From Streptomyces sp. Act143 (GTDB lineage Bacteria > Actinomycetota > Actinomycetes > Streptomycetales > Streptomycetaceae): a stretch of 64,000 nt of DNA. The stretch spans positions 5,457,393-5,521,392 of the forward strand of contig NZ_QFRX01000001.1 in NCBI RefSeq assembly GCF_003143935.1, written 5' to 3'. The first letter of the stretch is position 1. The number at the start of each line of letters is the position of its first letter. Made by a program: the position numbers and the translations under genes. This document shows positions 1 to 8,415 of the stretch, one piece after another. Below the pieces are notes generated by a model. That model had not been told where the DNA came from, searched no databases, and worked only from the letters and a program-made list of their open reading frames with translations.

Positions 1-1355
1 GGCTGGCCTTCGGGTGGGCCTTTCCGCTCTCGCTGGCGCAGGGGTGCGCGGTGCTTCTCGGGATGTGGCGGCCGATCCCGGCGTTCTGGCTGTCGACGAC
101 GGCCTCCGTCTGTTCGGCCCTGCTGGTGCACGGCTTGCTCGGTGGTCCGGCCGGGGGGTTCACCTGGCCCTGGAGCACGACCGGGATCATCACGCACGTG
201 GTCGTGCTGCTGCTGCTCGCCCTGCGGGTGCGGGCCCGGGTCCCCACCGAGGCGCTGGCCCTGACCGCACTGCTCACCTATGTCCTGCAAGGACTGTGGG
301 GCGGTCCCGACTACACGAGCACCGGGGTGCTCACGTTCTTCCTCTGCGCGGTGGCCGTGGTGCTCGGTGCCGCGCTGCGCGGTCGCCGCGAGGCCCGCGC
401 GCAGCTCGTCGAGCAGACGTCGCTGACCGCCGAGGAGCGGGCCCGGCGCACGCTCCTGGAGGAACGCAGCCGGATCGCCCGCGAGCTGCACGACGTCGTC
501 GCCCACCACATGTCCGTGATCTCCATACAGGCGCAGGTCGCCCCGCACCTCGTCGAGAACCCGTCCGACGAGCTCAAGGAGAACCTGGAGGGCATCCGGG
601 AGAACGCGCTGGAGGCGCTGACCGAGCTGCGCCGGGTGCTGGGTGTGCTGCGCTCGGAGCACCCCGACACCCCGGACCCGGACGGCGCGCCCGGCACCGG
701 CATCGACGCCGGTTATGCCCCGCACACTCCGCAGCCCACCCTCGACCGGCTCGACGCGCTGGTGGAGAACACCCGGGCGGCCGGGCTGACCGTCCAGGTC
801 GACGTGACGGGCACCCGGGGGCCGCTGCCGCAGGGCCTGGAGCTGTCGGCGTACCGGATCGTGCAGGAGGCACTGAGCAACGTCCTGCGCCACGCGCCCG
901 GCGCGACCGCCACCGTCCGGCTCGTCCACCTCAAGCACGGGGTGGACGTCCGGGTCACCAACTCGCCGCCCACCCGCCCGGCGCCGCTCTCCCGGGGCGC
1001 CGGGCACGGCCTGCTCGGCATGCGGGAGCGGGCGGCGATGCTCGGCGGCACGCTGCGCGCGGGGCCGGCGCCCGACGGCGGCTTCGAGGTGGCCGCGTAC
1101 CTGCCGACGGCACCTCCGTGGGCCGAACCCCCCACCTCCGCCACCGCTCCCGCTCCCACCTCCGCCACCGCCCCCGCTCCCGCTCCCACCTCCGCCGCCA
1201 CCGCCCGTGCCCCTTCCTCCGCGGCCTCCGGCCCTACCGCCCGTCGCCCTTCCGCCCCGGCCTCCGGCACCACCGCCCATCACTCGTCCGCCCCGGCCTC
1301 CGGCCCTACCGCCCCTGACCCTTCCGCTCCCGCCTCCAAGGACGACTCCGCATGA
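1..1355 (+). CDS. Sensor histidine kinase, NarL-type two-component system (5' end outside window)
   Basis: The reading frame is open from the first full codon at base 3, before any start codon, so the true start lies upstream. The visible N-terminal part is hydrophobic and looks like membrane helices. A dimerisation/phosphoacceptor segment follows with ELHDVVAHH around bases 483-509. The ATPase domain has an N-box (IVQEALSNVLRHA, about 859-897) and a glycine box (GHGLLGMRER, about 1003-1032). This is the HisKA_3/HATPase_c layout that pairs with LuxR-type regulators. It overlaps the next gene by four bases (ATGA), so both are surely co-translated. The C-terminus carries a long Pro/Ala/Ser/Thr tail with repeats, unusual for the family. 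The signal sensed cannot be told. Confidence 0.9.
   Translation, partial: LAFGWAFPLSLAQGCAVLLGMWRPIPAFWLSTTASVCSALLVHGLLGGPAGGFTWPWSTTGIITHVVVLLLLALRVRARVPTEALALTALLTYVLQGLWGGPDYTSTGVLTFFLCAVAVVLGAALRGRREARAQLVEQTSLTAEERARRTLLEERSRIARELHDVVAHHMSVISIQAQVAPHLVENPSDELKENLEGIRENALEALTELRRVLGVLRSEHPDTPDPDGAPGTGIDAGYAPHTPQPTLDRLDALVENTRAAGLTVQVDVTGTRGPLPQGLELSAYRIVQEALSNVLRHAPGATATVRLVHLKHGVDVRVTNSPPTRPAPLSRGAGHGLLGMRERAAMLGGTLRAGPAPDGGFEVAAYLPTAPPWAEPPTSATAPAPTSATAPAPAPTSAATARAPSSAASGPTARRPSAPASGTTAHHSSAPASGPTAPDPSAPASKDDSA
1215..1336 (+). repeat. In-frame 36-bp (12-residue) repeat in the kinase C-terminal tail
   Basis: Units start at 1215, 1251 and 1287, with a partial fourth at 1323. They encode SSAASGPTARRP, SAPASGTTAHHS, SAPASGPTAPDP and SAPASK. 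A shorter Pro-Thr-Ser-Ala repeat lies just before, from about 1127. The tail is probably disordered and may vary in copy number. Confidence 0.8.
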
Positions 1356-2035
1356 CGAGCAGCCCCGACAGCCCCATCCGCGTACTGATCGCCGACGACC
1401 AGCAGATGGTCCGGCAGGGCTTCACCGTGCTGCTCAACACCCAGCCCGACATCGACGTGATCGGGCAGGCGGTCGACGGGCTGGACGCGGTGGCGAAGGT
1501 CGCCGAGCTCGCGCCGGACGTGGTGCTGATGGACATCCGCATGCCGGAGCTCGGCGGGATCGAGGCCACTCGCCGGATCACCGAGGCGACCCCGCAGATC
1601 AGAGTGCTGGTGCTGACCACCTTCGACCTCGACGAGTACGTGTACGAGGCGCTGCGCGCGGGCGCCTCGGGCTTCCTGCTGAAGGACGCCTCCGCCGACC
1701 AGCTCGCGGAGGCGGTGCGGGTGGTGGCGGCCGGTGACGCGCTGCTCGCCCCCGGCATCACCCGGCGGCTGATCACCGAGTTCTCCCGCCTCGACAAGCG
1801 TCCCCGGACGCCGCTGAAGCAGCGCGTCGGCGATCTGACCGAGCGCGAGACGGAGGTGCTCGCGCTGATCGCGCAGGGCCTGTCCAACGCGGAGATCGCC
1901 CAGCGGCTGGTGGTGGCCGAGCAGACGGTGAAGACGCATGTGGGCCGCATTCTGGTGAAGCTGGGGCTCAGGGACCGGACACAGGCGGCGGTGTTCGCGT
2001 ACGAGTCGGGGCTGGTGCGGCCGTCGGGGTACTGA
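1352..2035 (+). CDS. Response regulator, NarL/FixJ (LuxR) family
   Basis: This is the cognate regulator of the upstream kinase, joined to it by an ATGA overlap. The receiver domain has the acidic pair D15/D16, the predicted phosphorylated D61 (VVLMDIRMPE), the TTFD switch region near residue 89 and the conserved lysine in FLLKDAS. A LuxR-type helix-turn-helix (LTERETEVLALIAQGLSNAE) covers about residues 163-187. At 227 aa it is full length. It binds DNA when phosphorylated; the targets are unknown. It is very similar to the regulator at 3493-4158, so the two pairs look like a tandem duplication. Confidence 0.95.
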   Translation: MTSSPDSPIRVLIADDQQMVRQGFTVLLNTQPDIDVIGQAVDGLDAVAKVAELAPDVVLMDIRMPELGGIEATRRITEATPQIRVLVLTTFDLDEYVYEALRAGASGFLLKDASADQLAEAVRVVAAGDALLAPGITRRLITEFSRLDKRPRTPLKQRVGDLTERETEVLALIAQGLSNAEIAQRLVVAEQTVKTHVGRILVKLGLRDRTQAAVFAYESGLVRPSGY

Positions 2036-2140
2036 CGCGCGGATCACCCCGGCCGGGACCCGTAGTACTTGAGGGGGAGGCGGAGGGACCCATCTCACTG
2101 GTGACGACGCGCACCCCCGGCCGCGCCTACCGTTTTCAGC

Positions 2141-3496
2141 GTGACCGAGACGACCGAGACGCACGCAATGCCTCCGCACGGGGGCGGACACGAGGCGTAC
2201 AAGCCGCGCAGCCCGGAGGTCCGGGCCGCCCTGGACGCCCTGCGGGGCCTGCGCCAGGACCTGTTCCACGACGCCTTCGCCTACCGCCCGCTGCCCCGCA
2301 TGGCCGTGGACGGCCCCCTCACCCGCCGGCTGTCCGGCAGGGCGAGGGAGTACGCGGCCTGGACCCCGCACGCGGTGGTGGCGACCGCCGGTGTGCTGGC
2401 CATGTTCAGTGCCTGGGCGAGCGGCCAGGGCACCGTGGCGGCGGTGCTGTGCGGCCTGTTCGCGCTGGCCCCGGTGCTGGTCACGCTGATCAGGCCGGTC
2501 GGCGCCTTCTGGCTCTCCCTGGCCTCGACGACGGCCGTCGCCGTCCTCGGCACCAGCTGGTCCAACTGGCCCTGGCTGCCCGGCAGTTTCGTCTCCCATC
2601 TGACGGTCCTGACGGTCGTGGCGATACGCACCCGGCCGCGCACCGCGGCGTGGATGTGGGTGCTGACGGCGGTGTACGGCTTCCTGTGCGAGACCGTCTT
2701 CGGCTGGGGCCACTACGCCACCAACACCGGACCGATGCTGGTCGTCTCCGCGATGATCCTGCTCGTCGTCACGGTGGGGCACATCCGTCGCACCGCGGAG
2801 CGGGAGGTGACCGCCCAGCAGACCGTCACCGCGCACGAACGCTCCAAGCGCACCCTGCTGGAGGAGCGCTCCACGATCGCCCGGGAGCTGCACGACGTGG
2901 TCGCGCACCACATGTCGGTCGTCGCCATCCAGGCGGAGGCGGCTCCCTACCGGGTGGAGAACCCGCCGCCGGAGCTGGAGCGGGCCTTCGCCACGATCCG
3001 CGAGAACGCGGTGGCGGCGCTCACGGAACTGCGCCGGGTCCTGGGTGTGGTCCGCGCCGAGGACTACGAGGCCCCGGACGCTCCGCAGCCGACGCTCGCC
3101 GACCTCGACGGGCTGCTGGCCAACGTCCGGGACACGGGCCTGACCGTGCGGAAGACGGTGACGGGTGCGGTGCGCGAGCTGCCGCAGGGCGTGGAGCTGT
3201 CGGCGTACCGCATAGTCCAGGAGGCGCTGAGCAACACCTTGCGCCATGCGCCGGGCGCGACCGCCCAGGTGGAGATCGGTTACGTCCTCGGCGGCCTGGG
3301 CCTGCGCATAGTCAACGGTCCGCCACCCGCCGGGGCGCTGCTGAAGCCGTCCCCCGGCGCCGGTCACGGCATCACGGGGATGCGGGAGCGGGTCTCGATG
3401 CTGAACGGTGAGATGACGGCGGGCGGAACGGACGAGGGGGGTTACGAGGTGGCGGTGTACCTGCCGGTGCCGAGTGCGAGCGAGGGTGACGCATGA
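2141..3496 (+). CDS. Sensor histidine kinase, second tandem NarL-type system
   Basis: A GTG start gives 451 aa. A soluble N-terminal stretch of about 70 residues is followed by several membrane helices to about residue 220. The phosphoacceptor is H251 in ELHDVVAHHMSVV, the N-box IVQEALSNTLRHA lies near 358-370 and the glycine box GHGITGMRER near 408. The ATPase half matches the first kinase closely, but there is no repeat tail. It overlaps the downstream regulator by ATGA. The 105 bases before it hold its probable promoter, so it may be transcribed apart from the first pair. The ligand is unknown. Confidence 0.92.
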   Translation: MTETTETHAMPPHGGGHEAYKPRSPEVRAALDALRGLRQDLFHDAFAYRPLPRMAVDGPLTRRLSGRAREYAAWTPHAVVATAGVLAMFSAWASGQGTVAAVLCGLFALAPVLVTLIRPVGAFWLSLASTTAVAVLGTSWSNWPWLPGSFVSHLTVLTVVAIRTRPRTAAWMWVLTAVYGFLCETVFGWGHYATNTGPMLVVSAMILLVVTVGHIRRTAEREVTAQQTVTAHERSKRTLLEERSTIARELHDVVAHHMSVVAIQAEAAPYRVENPPPELERAFATIRENAVAALTELRRVLGVVRAEDYEAPDAPQPTLADLDGLLANVRDTGLTVRKTVTGAVRELPQGVELSAYRIVQEALSNTLRHAPGATAQVEIGYVLGGLGLRIVNGPPPAGALLKPSPGAGHGITGMRERVSMLNGEMTAGGTDEGGYEVAVYLPVPSASEGDA

Positions 3497-4158
3497 CCAT
3501 CCGCGTGCTGATCGCGGACGACCAGATGATGGTGCGCGAGGGCTTCTCGGTGCTTCTCAACGCGATGCCGGACATCGAGGTCGTCGGTGAGGCGGTCAAC
3601 GGGCGTGAGGCGGTGGCGAAGGTCCGCGAACTGGGCCCGGACGTGGTCCTGATGGACATCCGCATGCCGGAGTTGAACGGCATCGAGGCGACGCGCGAGA
3701 TCGTGGCGGCGGACGGCGCGGCGAAGGTGCTGGTGCTGACGACGTTCGACCTGGACGAATACGTCTACCAGGCGCTGAAGGCGGGCGCCTCGGGCTTCCT
3801 GCTGAAGGACGCCTCGGCCCGCCAACTGGCGGACGGTGTCAGGGTGGTGGCCTCGGGGGAGGCCCTGCTGGCCCCTTCCGTGACCAGACGTCTGATCACG
3901 GAGTTCTCGAGGCTTTCCGCCGCCCCCCGCCTGATGTCCTCCGCCCATGGGGCCTACGGCGACCTCACCGAGCGCGAGACGGAGGTGCTGGTCCTGATCG
4001 CGCAGGGCCTGTCGAACGCGGAGATCGCCGAGCGGCTCATGGTGGCGGAGTCGACGATCAAGACCCATGTCAGCCGCGTCCTGGTGAAACTGGGGCTGCG
4101 GGACCGGACGCAGGCGGCGGTGTTCGCGTACGAGGCGCGGTTGGTGACGCCGGGATAG
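3493..4158 (+). CDS. Response regulator, NarL/FixJ (LuxR) family, second pair
   Basis: A 221-aa regulator with D9/D10, the phospho-acceptor D55 (VVLMDIRMPE), the TTFDLDEYV switch region and FLLKDAS lysine. The LuxR helix-turn-helix LTERETEVLVLIAQGLSNAE covers about 158-182. It starts inside the stop region of its kinase (ATGA). Most of its length matches the regulator at 1352-2035; the recognition helices differ a little (ESTIKTHVSRV against EQTVKTHVGRI), so the target sites may overlap but need not be the same. Confidence 0.95.
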   Translation: MTIRVLIADDQMMVREGFSVLLNAMPDIEVVGEAVNGREAVAKVRELGPDVVLMDIRMPELNGIEATREIVAADGAAKVLVLTTFDLDEYVYQALKAGASGFLLKDASARQLADGVRVVASGEALLAPSVTRRLITEFSRLSAAPRLMSSAHGAYGDLTERETEVLVLIAQGLSNAEIAERLMVAESTIKTHVSRVLVKLGLRDRTQAAVFAYEARLVTPG

Positions 4159-4272
4159 GGGCCGGGGAGGCGTTCGAAAAATAGGGTGGGCTTCAGCCGA
4201 TGAGTTCCTTCATGATCAGCGGTCTTAGATCACAGTTGGACACGAGACAGACAGATGACGGAGAAACCGATC

Positions 4273-4845
4273 ATGCGCACTCTCATCAGCACCGCTTTCA
4301 TCTCCCTCGACGGAGTCGTGGAGGCCCCGGGCGGCGAGCCCGGTTACCGGAACGCCGGGTGGACCTTCAAGGACATCGAGTTCCTCCCCGAGGCGTTCGA
4401 GATCAAGGGCCGTGAGCAGCAGGAAGCGACGGCGATGCTCATGGGGCGGACCAGCTACGAGGCGTTCAGCCCGGTGTGGCCCGACATGGAGGACTTCGCC
4501 GACTACAAGGTGATGCCGAAGTACGTGGTGTCGACGACCCTCACCGAGGACGACCTGGTCTCGAACTGGGGCGAGACGACGATCCTGCGTTCCCTCGACG
4601 AGGTCGCCGAGCTGAAGAAGACCGAGGGCGGCCCGATCATCGTCCACGGCAGCGCCTCCCTCAACCAGGCCCTCGCCGACGCCGACCTCATCGACCGCTA
4701 CCACCTCCTCGTCTTCCCGGTGCTCCTCGGCGCCGGCAAGCGGCTCTTCTCCACCACGGACAAGGACAAGCAGCAGCTGAAGCTGGTCGAGCACGAGGCG
4801 TACGCGAACGGCCTGCAGAAGAACGTGTTCGACGTCGTGCGGTGA
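4273..4845 (+). CDS. Dihydrofolate reductase family protein (RibD C-terminal fold)
   Basis: About 190 aa with the RibD-C/DHFR-like pattern: an N-terminal strand with a start motif of the TAFISLDGVVEAP type, MGRTSYEAF (NADPH-side loop), and a C-terminal GAGKRLF segment. Such proteins are NAD(P)H-dependent reductases of mostly unknown substrate. The ATG at 4273 has GGAGA about eight bases upstream; an earlier in-frame ATG at 4255 lacks a convincing ribosome site and would add six residues. It stands alone, downstream of the two-component genes. It is not folate DHFR itself. Confidence 0.85.
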   Translation: MRTLISTAFISLDGVVEAPGGEPGYRNAGWTFKDIEFLPEAFEIKGREQQEATAMLMGRTSYEAFSPVWPDMEDFADYKVMPKYVVSTTLTEDDLVSNWGETTILRSLDEVAELKKTEGGPIIVHGSASLNQALADADLIDRYHLLVFPVLLGAGKRLFSTTDKDKQQLKLVEHEAYANGLQKNVFDVVR

Positions 4846-4921
4846 CGGGGCTGCCGGGCTGCCCGGCTGCCCGGCTGCCGGTCTGGGGGCCGCCGGGCTC
4901 GCCCCGCCAAGTGCGGAGTCT

Positions 4922-5362
4922 CTAGTGCCAGTTGCTGATCTGGACGTCATCCGGCGAGGGCTCGCCCTTGCCGGTCTCGACCAGCTTCTTGAGGCTCATC
5001 AGGTAGGTCGCCCACTTGGTGCTGCAGTGGTACATGAACTCCACCGGCTCCCTCCAGCCCTCGTGCCGGAACAGCACGATCGTGAAGTCGTCCTCCTGCT
5101 TCAGTTCGAAGCGGACCCGGGTGCCGATCCATTCCTCGGGCCCCTCGACGACCTCCCAGACCAGGCGCTCGGCGGGCTGCGCCTCCAGGACCTTCATGGC
5201 GAACCCGCCGGGCACGAAACGGAACCGTATGACTCCCCCGACGCGGGGGTCGCCCTCCGTGTCCTGCGTCCACCAGTTCGCGAGTCCTTCGACGGTGGTC
5301 AGCGCCGCGTAGACGGCGTCGGGGGAGGAGACGACTCCGATCCTGTGCTTGATGTCGAGCAT
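4922..5362 (-). CDS. SRPBCC (AHSA1-like) domain protein
   Basis: A 146-aa START/Bet-v1-like protein of the AHSA1 type: residues such as GLANWWTQDTEGDP, GGVIRFRF and LVWEVVEGPEEWIGTRV match the family's helix-grip core. These proteins bind hydrophobic ligands in an internal cavity; no catalysis can be assigned. It lies 89 bases downstream of the ArsR gene on the same strand, so it is probably the third gene of the SRPBCC-ArsR-SRPBCC unit. Confidence 0.85.
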   Translation of the reverse strand: MLDIKHRIGVVSSPDAVYAALTTVEGLANWWTQDTEGDPRVGGVIRFRFVPGGFAMKVLEAQPAERLVWEVVEGPEEWIGTRVRFELKQEDDFTIVLFRHEGWREPVEFMYHCSTKWATYLMSLKKLVETGKGEPSPDDVQISNWH

Positions 5363-5451
5363 CTCGATACCTCTCTCTGGTGTCGTGCGGACAGTGCTGT
5401 GCGGTGAGCGTCCGGCAGGGCGCTCGGCAGGTCGTCCATATGGCTCCCGGC

Positions 5452-5790
5452 TCAGTTCTCCCGGTCGCGCTGGATGGCCTCGGCGATCCGCTTGATGCGA
5501 TGCAGCCGGGCATCCCAGGCCGCTCCGACCGACGTCAACTGAGCGACCGCACGGGCGAGTTGGGCCTCGTCCACCTCGTAGCGGCGCTCGCGCCCGGACG
5601 GGGTGGCGTGGACCAGGCCGACCCGGTGGAGTACGCCGAGGTGTTTGGCGACCGCCTGCCGCGTGACCGGCAGCCGTTCACTCAGTGAGGTCGCCGTGCC
5701 GACGCCGTCGGCCAGCATCAGGTCGAGCATCCGGCGCCGGGTCGGGTCCCCGACGGCCGACCACAGTTCGTCGTCGACGGTGACGCTCAC
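5452..5790 (-). CDS. ArsR-family winged-helix regulator
   Basis: A 112-aa repressor-type protein starting at GTG 5790. It has the ArsR core (DPTRRRMLDLMLADG; recognition region LPVTRQAVAKHLGVLHRVGL; wing GRERRYEV). No metal-binding cysteine pair is present, as expected for the SRPBCC-linked subgroup rather than metal sensors. Its start overlaps the stop of the upstream SRPBCC gene by GTGA, so the two are translationally coupled. It probably represses its own operon through the paired inverted repeats at 6271-6335. Confidence 0.88.
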   Translation of the reverse strand: MSVTVDDELWSAVGDPTRRRMLDLMLADGVGTATSLSERLPVTRQAVAKHLGVLHRVGLVHATPSGRERRYEVDEAQLARAVAQLTSVGAAWDARLHRIKRIAEAIQRDREN

Positions 5791-6251
5791 GGCGTGGACA
5801 CCAGCCGGTCCGTGTAGGCGACGAGGCGCGGCAGGAAGTGGTCCCAGCCGTTGACGTGCTCGCGGTACGCGTTCTCGAGCACGGCCGCCTCCCAGCCCTT
5901 CTCCCGGAATCCCGTCTCGGTGAAGCGCAGCAGCGTGCCCGAGCCCGACGGGACCAGGTCGAAGGTGACCAGCAGCGAGTTGGCCGGTGTCGCGACCTCG
6001 CCCTCGTCGTACACCCACCGGAAGGAGAACCGCCGGGGCGGATCGGCCTCCACCACGGTGAGTGAGACGACCGTGGCGTCCGGCGCGCTCGGGTCCCCGA
6101 ACGAGATGACCCCGGTGGCACCGGGCACCGGGGTGAGCTCGGCCTCGTCCGGCCACCACTCCCTGAGGTGTTCCGGCCGGCTGACGACCTCGTAGACCAC
6201 CTCTGGCGTGGCGCCGATGCGGATCTCCCGCTCGATGCTGCCGTACTCCAT
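5787..6251 (-). CDS. SRPBCC (AHSA1-like) domain protein
   Basis: A 154-aa helix-grip protein: IEREIRIGATPEVVYEVV at the start, EHLREWWPDEAEL, FRWVYDEGE and a C-terminal amphipathic helix (NGWDHFLPRLVAYTDRL). The ATG at 6251 begins where homology begins and has a GGTGAG-type site. The frame is open further upstream, but that part would run through the operator repeats. It is the first gene of the operon with the ArsR gene. Its ligand is unknown. Confidence 0.87.
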   Translation of the reverse strand: MEYGSIEREIRIGATPEVVYEVVSRPEHLREWWPDEAELTPVPGATGVISFGDPSAPDATVVSLTVVEADPPRRFSFRWVYDEGEVATPANSLLVTFDLVPSGSGTLLRFTETGFREKGWEAAVLENAYREHVNGWDHFLPRLVAYTDRLVSTP

Positions 6252-6270
6252 CCGGCTCACCCAACTCTCT

Positions 6271-6287
6271 CGCAACCTTTGGTTGCG
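6271..6287. promoter_or_regulatory. Operator-like inverted repeat 1 (ArsR candidate)
   Basis: Arms CGCAACC and GGTTGCG around a TTT spacer, 20 bases before the SRPBCC start codon. It shares GCAACC-N3-GGTTGC with the repeat 45 bp away (centre to centre). Confidence 0.7.
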
Positions 6288-6312
6288 CATCACTGTAACC
6301 CCCGAGCCTGTT

Positions 6313-6335
6313 ACGTGCAACCATCGGTTGCACGT
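6313..6335. promoter_or_regulatory. Operator-like inverted repeat 2 (ArsR candidate)
   Basis: Perfect ten-base arms ACGTGCAACC and GGTTGCACGT around ATC. It sits in the divergent region between the SRPBCC-ArsR operon and the glyoxalase gene, so it could control both. Confidence 0.75.
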
Positions 6336-6462
6336 CGCTTGCTTGCGCCGACTCCGCCCGCGCGGTGTAGCGATGTACCCGCACGCGCACCCGGGTCTGC
6401 CCCTCACCCCCACCCCGTCCTCCTCGGCCCTCATCAACCACCTGAAGGAAGAAGCCCCCCGC

Positions 6463-6900
6463 ATGGAACAGCGAGTCACCCTCATCACCCTCGGTGTCTC
6501 CGACCTCGCCCGCAGCAAAGCCTTCTACGAAGCCCTCGGCTGGCGTGGCCAGGAGGTCCAGGAGACCGTCTTCTTCCAGGCCGGCGGTCTCGGACTGGTC
6601 CTCTGGGGCCGGGACAAGCTCGCCGCCGACTGCGGTCTGGAGGCCGGCAAGGAACCGCCCTCCTTCGGCGGCATCGTCCTCGCGCACAACGTGCGGTCCG
6701 AGGCCGAGGTCGACGAGTTGCTGGCCGCGGTCGCACGAGCCGGCGGCACCATCACCAAGCCCGCCGCCCTCAACGAGATCGGCTTCTACTCCTCCGCCTT
6801 CACCGACCCCGACGGCCACGCCTGGGAGATCGCCCACAACCCCGGCTTCCCACTGGCACCCGACGGCACCCTCCCCCTCCCCACCCTCACCTCCCCGTGA
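6463..6900 (+). CDS. VOC family protein (glyoxalase/bleomycin-resistance-like)
   Basis: A 145-aa vicinal-oxygen-chelate protein with the two beta-alpha-beta-beta-beta modules: VTLITLGVSDLARSKAFYEA at the N-terminus and FYSSAFTDPDGHAWEIAHNP at the C-terminus. ATG 6463 follows GAAGGAAGAAG. The frame is open upstream but the family homology starts here. The reaction or bound drug cannot be told. It is transcribed away from the SRPBCC-ArsR operon with the two inverted repeats between them, so it is probably part of the same regulon. Confidence 0.88.
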   Translation: MEQRVTLITLGVSDLARSKAFYEALGWRGQEVQETVFFQAGGLGLVLWGRDKLAADCGLEAGKEPPSFGGIVLAHNVRSEAEVDELLAAVARAGGTITKPAALNEIGFYSSAFTDPDGHAWEIAHNPGFPLAPDGTLPLPTLTSP

Positions 6901-6929
6901 CCCGCGGCCTCCGCCGCCCCCCCGGTGTG

Positions 6930-6999
6930 TGGAGCGTTTGTTTCGGGGGCGAGGGCAAAAGCCCAGGTCGGTGTGGGCGGTCGTGAAACAAACGCTCCA
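6930..6999. repeat. 15-bp perfect inverted repeat with 40-base spacer
   Basis: Arms TGGAGCGTTTGTTTC (6930-6944) and its exact complement (6985-6999). The spacer holds a small hairpin GGGC-AAAA-GCCC (6954-6965). It lies between the VOC stop and the P450 start. It may be a terminator or a pair of operator half-sites for the P450. Confidence 0.7.
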
Positions 7000-7069
7000 A
7001 ACGACGCCCACCCCCGCCCCCGCCGCGGGCGGGCTGGTCAGGAGGGCCGGGGCGGATTAGCGTCCGGGC

Positions 7070-8275
7070 ATGGCCTCCTTTGACCCGTGGGACCCGGACT
7101 TTGTCGGCGACCCGTACCCCTCCTACGCCGACCTGCGCGCCAAGGGCCGCGTGCACTACTACGAGCCCACCGATCAGTGGCTCGTCCCGCACCACGCCGA
7201 CGTCTCGGCGCTGCTGCGGGAGCGGCGGCTGGGGCGGACGTATCAGCACCGGTTCTCGCACGAGGACTTCGGCCGCACCCCGCCGCCCGCCGAGCACGAG
7301 CCGTTCCACACCCTCAACGACCACGGCATGCTCGACCTGGAGCCCCCGGACCACACCCGCATCCGCCGCCTGGTGTCGAAGGCGTTCACGCCGCGTACGG
7401 TCGAGCGGCTCAAGCCGTATGTCGCGCGGCTCGCCGGGGAGCTGGTGGAGCGGCTGGTCGAGAAGGGCGGCGGCGATCTCCTCGCCGACGTCGCCGAGCC
7501 GCTGCCCGTCGCGGTCATCGCCGAGATGCTGGGCATCCCGGAGGCCGACCGGGCGCCGCTGCGGCCCTGGTCCGCCGACATCTGCGGGATGTACGAGCTG
7601 AACCCGCCGGAGGACGTGGCGCGGAAGGCCGTACAGGCCTCGGTCGAGTTCTCCGACTACCTGCGCGCGCTCATCGCCGAGCGCCGCACGGCCCCCGGCG
7701 ACGACCTCATCTCCGGTCTCATCGCCGCGCACGACGAGGGCGACCGGCTCACCGAGCAGGAGATGATCTCGACGTGCGTACTGCTGCTGAACGCCGGGCA
7801 CGAGGCGACGGTCAACGCGACCGTCAACGGCTGGTACGCCCTGTTCCGCAACCCCGGCCAGCTCGCCGAGCTGCGCGCCGACCACTCCCTGATCCCGTCC
7901 GCGATCGAGGAGTTGATGCGCTACGACACCCCGCTCCAGCTCTTCGAGCGCTGGGTCCTGGACGACATCGAGATCGACGGCACGACGATCCCCAGGGGCG
8001 CGGAGATCGCCATGCTCTTCGGCTCCGCCAACCACGACCCGGCCGTCTTCCGGGACCCCGGGCGCCTCGACCTCACCCGCGCGGAGAACCCGCACATCTC
8101 CTTCAGCGCCGGCATCCACTACTGCATCGGCGCCCCGCTGGCCCGTATCGAGCTGGCCGCCTCCATGACCGCTCTGCTGGAGAAGGCACCGACCCTGAGC
8201 CTGGCCGCGGAACCGGCGCGGAAGCCGAACTTCGTGATCAGGGGGCTCGAGGGGCTCAGCGTCGAGGTGGGGTAG
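7070..8275 (+). CDS. Cytochrome P450
   Basis: A 401-aa soluble bacterial P450 of CYP107-like appearance. The I-helix oxygen-binding motif AGHEAT is near residues 242-247, the ExxR motif (EELMR) near 280, and the haem loop FSAGIHYCIGAPLAR has the axial cysteine at C352. It would oxidise a small organic substrate with electrons from a separate ferredoxin and reductase, neither of which is encoded beside it. Lack of a nearby biosynthetic cluster makes the substrate unguessable. Confidence 0.95.
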   Translation: MASFDPWDPDFVGDPYPSYADLRAKGRVHYYEPTDQWLVPHHADVSALLRERRLGRTYQHRFSHEDFGRTPPPAEHEPFHTLNDHGMLDLEPPDHTRIRRLVSKAFTPRTVERLKPYVARLAGELVERLVEKGGGDLLADVAEPLPVAVIAEMLGIPEADRAPLRPWSADICGMYELNPPEDVARKAVQASVEFSDYLRALIAERRTAPGDDLISGLIAAHDEGDRLTEQEMISTCVLLLNAGHEATVNATVNGWYALFRNPGQLAELRADHSLIPSAIEELMRYDTPLQLFERWVLDDIEIDGTTIPRGAEIAMLFGSANHDPAVFRDPGRLDLTRAENPHISFSAGIHYCIGAPLARIELAASMTALLEKAPTLSLAAEPARKPNFVIRGLEGLSVEVG

Positions 8276-8415
8276 ACCGGGCACCGGCCCGAGGCTGCTG
8301 TGGCGTGGGGACCAATGACCCTCCTCGCGGGACGAACGGCCCCGAGCGGTTTCCGGCCCCGGTGTGACGATGAAAGTGAGTCCACATTCCCGAGGGGTCC
8401 CGAGGGGGTGACGTC

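Noticed and set aside
1280..3367. Long 695-residue minus-strand frame opposite the two-component genes
   Set aside because: It lies antisense to two well-supported kinase/regulator genes and is rich in Arg/His/Gly, as expected from GC-rich shadow frames.
5452..7011. Minus-strand frame of 519 residues
   Set aside because: Only its last 112 residues are a real ArsR protein; the rest crosses the operators and the opposite VOC gene.
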